Assembly (NCBI GenBank): GCA_036245805.1
Contig: BTRK01000002.1
Span: forward strand, 38,732,661-38,796,660
Source of the DNA: Pristionchus mayeri
Lineage: Eukaryota; Nematoda; Chromadorea; Rhabditida; Neodiplogasteridae
Length of the DNA stretch: 64,000 nt
Direction of reading: 5' to 3'
The notes beneath the pieces were generated by a model. It was not told where the DNA came from, did no database searches, and worked only from the letters and a program-made list of their open reading frames with translations. The position numbers and the translations under genes are program-made. Within the stretch, counting starts at the first letter, position 1, and each line of letters opens with the position of its first letter. This document shows positions 22,206-32,200 of this stretch, piece by piece.

Positions 22206-25200
22206 ATGCTAAAAGGGATTTTCAGGATTATTCTTATCACTAAAAAGGCGCGCGACTGTTGCAAAAACCGCAGGAAATTCGCTTACAATGATGGCTTACT
22301 TCCTTGTCTATTTCTGTCCATTGCATTCGGTCTATCTCTCGCAGATTTTGCAAATATGTTTTTTCACTGGCATGATTCTGGAAAGAACTTGCAAAATAAT
22401 ACAAATACCTTGGCAATCCACTGCTCTGATGTACATTTTCTATCTATTGCTCGCCTACAAGTCGGACAGAGGAACATGATTACTGCCTTCTCCATTATAT
22501 CTTTGCTTCTCTTCTCAGTTGCAATCGACGTCGTTGAGATGAGAGGGACGGTGAGAGTCAACGTTTGAAATTCTGGTCGCCGTCTCTTCATTTCCCACAC
22601 TCTTTCATATCTCGACCGGTCGCGAGAGTGTGTAGAATGAAGAAACGATTAGCCGAATAACAAACTCGAAGAACGAATTGTCAGTACTTTATAGAATTGT
22701 AATGGCCTACTTTAATACAAATTTCCAGTAATTCGACCGAACCGAACCGAAGTAAACATTTTAGAACCCCGGCATTGGTCGGCATGAGGAGTGCTCAGTC
22801 GAACTGAAAAAGCTGTGCCCAGATCATACCAAGTGCATCGTGGTATGAATATATTTTGCTTGAAATTTAAACGTATGAGTCTAGTTTTTAGTTAGATTTA
22901 AAGGAGGAGCAAAGGCATAATTAAATTTTTGAAGCTTTCATATGCACGGCCTATGCAAGATTTCATATGCAAGATCTCCCCAACGATAAGAAGCTCCGAC
23001 ATTTTCACATTGATATCTCCATTCTGAACAGAGCTATCGGTAGTTGGCGGGGAGCCAAATCAGGGAAAGCTCAGGCAACGAGCGAGAGAGACCGCGTCCT
23101 GAAGAGAGTTTTCCTCTAATTGAAACATATTTAGCAGGTTGGCGCTTTTGTCTTTACTCCTCCTTTAAGAGACCGGATCGGTAAGAATCGACCATAATCG
23201 CATCCCCCCCGGACACGATTCCTTAGGAATGAGATCCAGGCGCCCACACTGTATGCATATGGACCACTTAGCCTCAAGTGTCACAAAGTACCATCAAATA
23301 CCTGCTTCGGTCTCTGATGCGTCAATTATAATGTCGGAAATTTGAAAAATCGAAAATTCATATTTCCTAAACGTGATAAGATAGACTCAAAATCTCTTCT
23401 GAAGTGTACTAGGTATCACCAATAATGAAAAATGAATCATTGAAATCGATTCCAAGTTGACTGTAAAATAGACTTAGTACCCAAAATTTTCGGTTTTTCT
23501 GCTCTCATTTTTGAATATTACAATAGCGCACATTCTAATTGTGAGTATAAAGTAGCCCATTGAATTCTGCGTCGGATGGTACCAAAGTGAATTCGAACGG
23601 ACGTTCCCGCCATTCTCTCCCAAAGCGAAATTTCCTTCGCTTTCCTTCCGAAATTGAGTTATTACCTTAAAATGCAGATTCACATAAATGAAAATTGTGA
23701 AAAATGATGCTACAAGGACGTATACGTATAATTATCGATGGTGGTGACGAAAATTTTTGAACAAATTTTTATATATTTGAACTAAATTGTATCAAGTTAC
23801 ATCAAACTTATTCCAATAATGCCAAAAAATCATAAAAAAAGCCTTGTTAAAAATGTTTGAAAAAATGTTAACTCACATCGCCGATTTTATCGTTTTTGTA
23901 TGGTGAAAAATTTCAAATAGTACATCACTAAATTTCGATGATTCGTTCTTTCGAATGTTAACAATAAAACAATAAATTTGAAAATTTTGAAATCGTAATG
24001 GTAGGTGATTGTTATGGGACTTTCATGAAGCACAACATCAAATTGCATTATAAATCAAGAAATTGCGAAATATATGCATGAAAACATCTAAGATTCTCAT
24101 GCTTCCATCTCTCACCAATGTCAATTTCTAGAACTAATGACGCGGAATTTAGGGATATTCTGAAGAGTCTTTCAAAAAAAAATAACTCACACGAAACTGT
24201 ACTTTCGATTTATCTAACTCAGGTTGTATATGCGATGCACTATTTGCAATTTTTCACCATACAAACACGATAAAATCGGCGATGTGAGATAACATTTTTT
24301 CAAAAAAATTTTAACAAGGCTTTTTTATGATTTTTTGGCATTATTGGAATAAGTTTGATGTAACTTGATAAAATTTAGTTCAAATATATGAAAATTTGAT
24401 CAAAAATTTTCGTCACCACCATCGATTTCTCACTTTTCAGAGGAAAATATGTTGGACAAACATATATCTAGAGATGTTTGGTTTGGATAATCTTGATCCA
24501 TGACAAGTGTATTTTAACTTGCATGTAGTAGATATCTCAGAGAAACTGAAATTTCTGAGTTTTGCAAGCTCAAATTGAGCACCAATCGAGGGTTTGAAAA
24601 TCGACATTTTCAAAATAAAGCAAACTCTCGATTTTTGTTCTTAATTATACGTATACGTCCTTGTAGCATCATTTTTCACAATTTTCATTTATGTGAATCT
24701 GCATTTTAAGGTAATAACTCAATTTCGGAAGGAAAGCGAAGGAAATTTCGCTTTGGGAGAGAATGGCGGGAACGTCCGTTCGAATTCACTTTGGTACCAT
24801 CCGACGCAGAATTCAATGGGCTACTTTATACTCACAATTAGAATGTGCGCTATTGTAATATTCAAAAATGAGAGCAGAAAAACCGAAAATTTTGGGTACT
24901 AAGTCTATTTTACAGTCAACTTGAAATCGATTTCAATGCCTGGATCACATTCCTAAGGAATCGTGTCCGGGGGGTGGTCCATTCTTACCGATCCGGTCTC
25001 TTAATATACAAAAATGTATGAACTTATTCCACTATGACCCTAAAATATCCAACGTAGCATTATAAATTAATTCAGAGAGAATACAACACCACTGCAGTGA
25101 AATTGCAGAAACCCCAGAATTATAGTCTTAAAAAAATTGAAACATTTTTCAGCCGGATTGCCCACCGTGCGGTCCGGGACAATGTCTTGGCCGTCCATGC

Positions 25201-25242
25201 TTTAAGTACCAGTGTATTCCTATGCCTCCTCCTCATCCTTGA
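22206..25242 (+). CDS. Tandem membrane/Cys-tail family, copy C (open frame)
   Basis: Exons 22206-22550, 22765-22842 and 25153-25242 join in phase 0 to give 170 residues from ATG to TGA. The start follows a splice-type acceptor (CCTAACTGCAG), suggesting trans-splicing. The protein has CCKNRRKFAYND near the N-terminus, a hydrophobic stretch (LFLSIAFGLSLADFANMFF), a strong final TM (AFSIISLLLFSVAIDVV), a linker with GRHEECSVELKKLCPDHTKC and a tail PDCPPCGPGQCLGRPC ending in PPPHP. I do not recognise the family. Compared with copy A, about 35 middle residues are read in a shifted frame (a +1 in a T run near 22355 and a +2 near 22465), which replaces one TM without creating a stop. Intron 2 holds a 1.84-kb foldback; polyadenylation signals follow at about 25290. 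Confidence 0.65.
22562..22672. repeat. Hairpin MITE in intron 1 of copy C
   Basis: CGTCTCTTCATTTCCCACAC is paired with GTGTGTAGAATGAAGAAACG round an ATCTCGACCGGTCGCGAG loop. The outer parts (GTTTGAAATTC / GAATAACAAACTC) also pair. It is the best-preserved of the three paralogous hairpins. Confidence 0.7.
23165..25004. mobile_element. TTAA-flanked foldback element, copy 2
   Basis: It has the same 20-bp ends as the element at 484-1669 (TTAAGAGACCGGATCGGTAA and complement), again with TTAA at each edge. The whole 1.84 kb folds on itself: a 69-codon frame appears in mirror image at 23474-23683 and 24693-24902, and inner phrases such as ACGTATACGTATAATTA, CATCAAACTTATTCCAATAA and CATCGCCGATTTTATCG recur inverted. 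Conserved GTGTCCGGGG just inside the ends is also shared with copy 1. It lies in intron 2 of gene copy C. There is no transposase. Confidence 0.87.
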
Positions 25243-25553
25243 ATTCGTAATCGCATGCTCCAACATTGTCATTACAACTTAAATATTTAATACATAAATA
25301 AATTTACAAAATGATATCAATGCTCCACAGCTGCCATTGTCGAACGGAAAGAGCGTATCGCATGTTCACACTTTTTTATGTCATCGTTCTACAGGACATA
25401 GAACTCTCAAAAATAATTTGTTTATTAAGAGTAGTGAGTGCAACCTGATTTTCTCATCAAACATGATTAGACAAACGGGTCAGAAATGTTCAAAAATGTG
25501 AAATATTTTGCAAAAATTCGGATTAGAGGTGGTTCGTTATCTTCTTTTTCGCA

Positions 25554-26318
25554 TCATTGCTTCATTCCACACCTGGCACACACGGGTTCTTTTTTGGGCC
25601 AACACAGCAGGGAAAAGAGCCCTAAAAATGTAATTTCTGAATTGGATAGCGTCTAGAACGTTCTCATCGAAGACGAAAAATTAACAGATATCTCTGCGCT
25701 TTAGACTATCATTGGCCAATAGACACGATTTAATAATCTACCAAAGCAGATGATGAGAAAGACCAGCCAGCACGTGTCGCGCTCGTACATAATCGGGCCG
25801 CCCTGCAAATATGGACAGTGTATTAATGTTTTCTTTACTTTTTCTGTATTTCCCTCACTTTTTCGCCTGCGTGCGCAATGATCTGAATTACGGTGACCCG
25901 AATTGCAAACTCTAAATGCACACTCTGTCTAAATGAATAGTCTTAGTATCGACAAAGAGTTGAGGACAATAAATGTAAAAGAGAAAGAGGCTCACACAAT
26001 GCTTGCAGCTAGGGGCGGCTGGTTGCTGGTATGTCGGCTGCACCATTATGACCTGCGGCTGCGGCTGCTGCACCGGCTGAGCCCGAACGACCGGGGGAGG
26101 AGGTGGAGGCGCTGCCTAGAGAAGATTGTCGAGGGTTGTATAGTAAGAAATTTGAACAATAACATTCGAGCAAGAATATTCGGACACAGTGGAAATGAAA
26201 GCAGGAAAAGGATGGACTTCATGAAGTGATGTCCTTGAAATCTGGAACTCACGCATTGCTCGTAGCTCGGGGGTGCTTCCGCATCAGTATCCATAGCTGG
26301 CGCAGTCGGTTCCTTCAT
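25554..26318 (-). CDS. BRI3/LITAF-like small zinc-binding membrane protein
   Basis: Four exons, all in phase: 26318-26253, 26115-25996, 25802-25742 and 25621-25554, giving about 104 residues. The N-terminus is acidic with a PPSY motif (EAPPSYEQC), followed by a Pro/Gln-rich segment (QPVQQPQPQVIMVQPTYQQP), a first CxxC (SCKHC), a hydrophobic membrane-inserting stretch (DTCWLVFLIICFGLFSLLCW) and a second CxxC (VCARCGMKQ). Two CxxC pairs bracketing a hydrophobic helix behind a PPxY-rich N-terminus is the plan of BRI3 and LITAF/SIMPLE-type endosome and lysosome membrane proteins. An acceptor-like TATTTAG lies 8 nt before the ATG, consistent with trans-splicing. It is convergent with gene copy C. 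Confidence 0.8.
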
Positions 26319-28250
26319 TTGTTGTTCTAAATAATAGAATTAGTGAGCAACGAAATAAACGCGGTATTTTACATTGGTGATGAATACGGTGTATCTTATG
26401 GGCACTTCGTATCAAAATGAATGCAATAATTCTTTGGATCTGCAATTTATATTGACATAGGCGTTATCAGGCACACCATCAGATTGGAGGAGAGGGCGCG
26501 TTATCGAACCGTGCAAGGGGAATAATAATGCAATCACTCGGTGCTGTGCGCCCGGATGTGATTCATTGTTTGTTAAAAAAACTATATGGTAACATCCGAC
26601 TAACATATGGTATGGTAACATATGGTTAACTATATGGTAACATATGGTTCACGAAAGAATCAAGGCACACAAGCAGCCATTTGTTTTCGACCAATGATAT
26701 AAATGTTGAATTTCGGTTATTATATTATTTGATGCCAATTAACCTCAAAAATAAGTTCCACGTCGATTGGTCTACGGAGACCTCAAATGTAAATTTCCGG
26801 TTTTCAATACTCGAAGAATTTACGGGAAATTCCCATTCAGAGCTAACACCGTTTCTTCCTTGATCATAAGCTTTTTTCGTAAGAACTAACAGGACATACA
26901 CTTCCGAAGATCCACGAAAACACAAGGTACAAAAACAAAGTAGGGGATGAATGAGAAAAATGATGACAGGGAGAAAGTTTGAGAAATCTCCATTAATATG
27001 CTTGAATGCGCATCCAAGAATGAATCAGCCAATCTTATATGCAAGGTGGAAGCAGACGTTATGATAACATTTTACGGGGGAGGGGAGGAGACAAATGTTG
27101 ACCCCTGTGAGTGGGGGAAAGGAACAATCACTCAGAACGATGCGGCCGTATGAGTGATGCAACAAGGATTATTGCTTGGGTTGAATGCAGCTTACCATAA
27201 CTACCATAAAGCGATGCACATCCGAATTTTGCATGGAATTGAGTGAGTCTATGACTTCGACCCTTTAAACGGACTAAATAAACAATCACTCGGTACGGTG
27301 CGCCCTGATGTATGATGCAATGATAGTGAGAGAAGTGGGCAGAACTTTCTACGTTTTCGTTTTGAAACTACATCGTCTTCCGTTGACTAAATTTAAGTAA
27401 AGATTTTGTGGTTATGGGAGTAAATGTGCTTTGTTATCATGTCCCTATGCAAACAAACCTCAATGTTGGATTTGCATTCTATAGAGGATGCACTTGAAGT
27501 ATCACTATAGAGCGAAACAGTGGAAAACCCATGTGCATGATCACACAAATTCTCACAAAATCAAATGATCGAACCTGATCATGCACGTTATCTCGAAGCT
27601 AACAATATTGGGAACAAGGCAACGTGATTCAATCAAAATTGATAGCATGTGTGATTCACCCCTGAACCGTCAGTGCCTTTAAAATTCGTGCGAAAATGTG
27701 ATCCAGAATGTAATATATCTTCTTCCATGAAATAGTGGGTTTGATTGGTATTGGAATATTCAACGGAGTTCACAGTGAAACGAAATGTAAGTTTATCGTT
27801 GCTTGTACACGCTTGTCACTTCTACCTCTGACGCTTCAAAGTAAATAATTTTGCACATGACTATTGTTGTTACAAAAATTCAGATTAATAATATTCTTAC
27901 ACACTTTTGTCAGTCACATTTTTAATGCGTAAATTAACTCGCATTGGCTTCATTTACGATCTACACTATCAGTCTGGTTGAATCCTCGCTTTCCTCGCCA
28001 TAGAAAACAATTTTCTCTGGCGAGGAACCAGAGAAAATAAACCAGAGAAAACAATTCACAAGACTTATTGGACAGCCCAATGTAATGAACACATGAAGTA
28101 AAGTAAAAATTCCATAATTGCGGGATATCAATCATATTATCTTCAATCGATTTATCTGTTTTCCTGCCTCCGTTTACTCTTCAGTCTCCTCTCCAACATA
28201 ATTATTTATTGTTGTAATTTTTGACAGAGAATAGTACAATCAGTACAAGG
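26319..28250. other. Intergenic region with short repeats
   Basis: No gene is supported. Visible structure: a small tandem array of TATGGTAACATATGGTTAAC-type units at 26580-26652, and a dispersed phrase AATCACTCGGTGCTGTGCGC near 26531, with looser versions near 27126 and 27286, followed by GATG and ATGCAA. An inverted copy lies at about 28993-29022. An AACCAGAGAAAA direct repeat lies at about 28027-28052. Confidence 0.5.
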
Positions 28251-28775
28251 GACAATTGGGGGAGGACAAAAGAGTAACGGACAAAAGCTCAACGGATCAC
28301 CGTTCGCTGGAGAGTCGAGGTAGGAACTTGGGAGTTGTTGCATTGTTACTAGTATGCGCTCCACTACACCACCCTGTTTAAATCGTATACCTAGGCGATC
28401 ATGAGTTTCACTCCCCTCCTATGTATAGGGGTTCATGGTCTGAAATTGCGAATTTGGGTGGAAATTCATGGTTAGATAAACCCCAAATGCCGTAACCACC
28501 CCATATTACAATGCCACAGTAGCCACTGTAACCGATAATTATGGGTATCTATCTAACCATGAATTTCCACCCAAATTCGCAAATTTCAGACCATGAACCC
28601 CTATACATAGGAGGGGAGTGAAACTCATGATCGCCTACCTAGATGATTTAAACAGGGTGGTGTAGTGGAGCGCATACTAGTAACAATGCAACAACTCCCA
28701 AGTTAGTTCCTACTTCGACTCTCAAGAAAAACTGTGATCCGTTGCTCTTTTGTCCGCCCCCGGGATAATTATTGT
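28250..28775. mobile_element. Foldback element (~0.5 kb)
   Basis: Long inverted arms: GACAAAAGAGTAACGGA at the left end pairs with TCCGTTGCTCTTTTGTC at the right. Within the arms TAGTATGCGCTCCACTACAC, GATCATGAGTTTCACTCCCC, GGGGTTCATGGTCTGAAATT and CCAAATTCGCAA-type phrases recur inverted. The loop (about 28480-28550) is short. GGGGG(A/C)GGACAAAAGAG at the termini may be the terminal repeat. No coding sequence. Confidence 0.8.
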
Positions 28776-29291
28776 TTACTCCGAAGCACACATTTGAATT
28801 TACTGAAAAGTTCTGGAGGTAAAGGCATCATATGCTCAGTTGCACGGGAAGAGGATGTGTATTGTTGGATGCAGGAATCGATCGATTCAGTCTCCGTATC
28901 GTAGTCTTCAGAACGTTCCTCATAATTTGTTATGCCCAATCAGAAAATAACGTAAAAATTTCTGCCTAATTATCACTAGCATTGCGGCATGCATCATGGT
29001 GCACAGCACCGAGTGATTGTGTACTTAGTGAATTTCCAGGGTCATAGTCAAGTCTTACTTACTCACTCCACTGCAATCTTCGCGTTATGGTAACCCGCAT
29101 GCAACTCAAATTTTCATCATCGTGGGGAAGAAGAAAAGGGGGCGGGCGTGCGGGAGAAAACGTGCGTTATCCGCCTTCCGGTCGTCCTCCGCCCCTCGCT
29201 CGCTTCCGCCTACTCATTGCTCCCGTGCACGCAAACGTCCCCGACCTCACAGGTTTCACTGATTCCTACGTCGAGTTAGTGCACACATCCA
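28776..29291. other. Upstream region of the guanylate cyclase gene
   Basis: No earlier exon was identified. An acceptor-like CCCCGACCTCACAG lies about 40 nt before the ATG (29250 region) and could accept a spliced leader. The 72-residue frame at 29087-29305 is low-complexity and not called. Confidence 0.4.
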
Positions 29292-32200
29292 ATGGTGAGC
29301 TATGATAACTTTATTCGTGCCCAAATATTCGTGATCAGATAAGCATCTGATTGTATGATAAAGCGCATCCTCCAGTATTATGCAATAAATATCCGGTTTT
29401 CTGCCAACACTTTTTTTTAAAAAGTGTTGTTTTAAATTTCATATAGTATGCAATCGCAAAGACAATACAAATATAATATATCATCTCTTTAGATCGGCAT
29501 CATCCACACGCTTCTTCTGCAGTTTATTGAGCACCGCTTCGGAAAAGAGAGTCTAGAAACCATCCTGTACGTAATAGTTATTGTTTTTTTTTCCGAGTTG
29601 CTTATTGTGACATCGCGAGATAAAGAGGACAAAAAAGGAGAGCATTGCTGATCTGATCTGCTAATTGTGATTTTCCAACCCCTGATTTCCCAATTGCAGG
29701 TCCAAGGCCGGTCTCTCAGCCACCGATGGGATCGACTCGATGAAAGCGTACGATGATGCACGCACCGTTGAAATCATCGAAATATGCATGGAAGTGACGG
29801 GTGAGAACGGCTCGAATTCGCTTCTGAACGTATCACACATTGACTTATATAATGTGTGAAACACAACAACCTGACGGGTCTTTTGCCATCATGGCTTTGC
29901 TGCATCATCATCCAGAACAATATTTATTATTTTGGTATGCTACTGCAGGTTGGAGTCAGCGCGACTTGCTGGTTGCCTTCGGGGAGTACTTCATCACCTG
30001 GGCACTCCAGTCTGGCTACGAAAATGTCCTCAGGGGAATGGCGCACAATCTTCACGTGAGTTTTTGCATATTCCAGCAAAAACGAAAAGTTTTGACACGG
30101 AATGAAACCTTAGAACTATTAATTTTGGGAGTTGTTAAAATTCAGAAATTGGAACTTTCCGAAATTAAAATGATACAACCCTTGCAGGATTTCCTCAACA
30201 ACCTCAACGTCATGCACGATTTCATCAATCAGTGCTCATTTCGCAGCGAGATGCGTGTTCCGATATTTGCATGCATCAGAGAGGTAAGAAAACTAACATG
30301 ATCCAAAAAAATAGTTTTTTTTTAAAGAAAGTATGGAACTTTCGAAATCCTTTTGAAGGGCGATCAGAAGTTGCAACTGCATTACGTCTCGGGAAGGAAC
30401 GGGCTTAGCGCATTCGTCGTCGGCTTAGTATACAAAGCTGCCAAAGAGCTATTCGGCTTGGAGATTACGGTGGGAGATGTTCAGCATTCAATCCGGCACT
30501 GGGTCGGATGGTAACCATCGGAAAATAAATTCTGCTAAAAAAGAACCCCCTCGTGTGTTCTTATCACTAGATTGCTCAATTAGGGAAATCGTATCTCACT
30601 CGCCACTCGTAGTCGGCCTCACCGCACTAGATCACCTTGCGTTGACGTCATCTGGCGTCTGTAAAATCGCTTGACGTGGCTGCACCTTTGCCTTTTTTTC
30701 TTTTTTTTACTCGCCGCTCAACCAATCGGGAGAGCGTGGGATATTAAGAGATGGTGACCCAAATTTATAATCGCCATGCTCTTAGATCTGCATAACGAAG
30801 TCGATGGAGCGGATGAGCGGGAGTACGATGGAAATTCACACATTTTTCGAGATCGACTTGGACGCCACAGCCTCGGCCAAAGTGGGTAACGGTTTTCACA
30901 CGGAAATGCTCATTGGTGAATTTTTAAAGGCAGTATCCAATAATATGTATTAGGTTGTTGCATAAGTCTTGTCCGATTTTATCATTTACAAATTCCGGCT
31001 TCTACAGACATTCATGTGAGCTTTGGCAGCATATGTCTTTTGTGATATATAGAGGATGTAATACACTTTCTAGCGCACTATATTGTATCCCTGTCATTTC
31101 AATAATATGGACACGAAATTAGACGAAAGTAGTGCACTTGAACGTTCTCGTTTCGTATTTCTCCAGTCTCCTATTTCCTTAGGAACATACGAAGTGCAAA
31201 CCCCATAGCATTATCGTAGAGTGTGATGAATGTACATCATATCGAACCACTAATGGTAATCAGTGCTTGAAAGGCATGGCTAAAAATTTAAGAAAATCTG
31301 GAAATGCGCTCAGAAGTTCTTTGCCCATGGATATGAACCCATGCCATTTTCGTGCCGTACGATATAGATATATCTTTTGTTTTTAAAAGTGATCAATGTG
31401 TGGTGTTATTATCCCTATTCAAGTAAAGTATTGAATCTAGTTTCATTCGACGTGATTATTCTTCCAGAAATTAGTGGTGAAAATTTGAATTCCGAATTTT
31501 GCACATTTGGCTAGTTTATGTCTCTCGCGCAACTATAATGTTTGACATATTGTGGTGATCTGAACCAGCAACCCATAGTCTACAGTCACTTTTGTAAAAA
31601 TTATTTGAAAATCATTCATCGCTGAATGGAGATTTAATTTTCAAAGTATCTGAAATCACGAATTTTGTGATTTTTTCCGAAATTTCGTTTTCGGAATTTT
31701 TCAGTTTTCTGATATAAACGAGCAACTACTCTCGAATTTTATTGGTATTTGTATAGCCCCTTTAGCGATGGTTAAAACCGACTTCCACTGAATTCAGTAT
31801 CTCTTGTACTGGAGACAGTGCAATTCATTAACTGGACAACATTTCAGTGTCTACATTCACATTCACTGGGTTCTCATGTCGAATGCGCTAAATAAGCAAG
31901 CCCATTCAACCTAGTTTTAGAAAGTGTATTATCTATACTTCAAATTTAGCAGGGCGAAGAAGTATTGCTATCTGTTCCCATCAACTAGCACCGTGTCAAA
32001 TAAAAAAGTGTGAAGATATGCGATAGTGTGAACAGTTCAAGCTTAGTTTTCTCGTAATGCAGACACTTATGATTTAGATAAATATTATTGTTGGAATGTG
32101 CAAGCATATGCCTCTGTTATGCCATGAGGCCAGATAATGGCAAAAGCATACAAGCAAGATCGACCAAATAACTTAGAGGCTTCCAAATCGGACAGGACTT

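Noticed and set aside
23474..24902. Duplicate 69-residue gene pair in opposite orientation
   Set aside because: Mirror frames of the foldback at 23165-25004.
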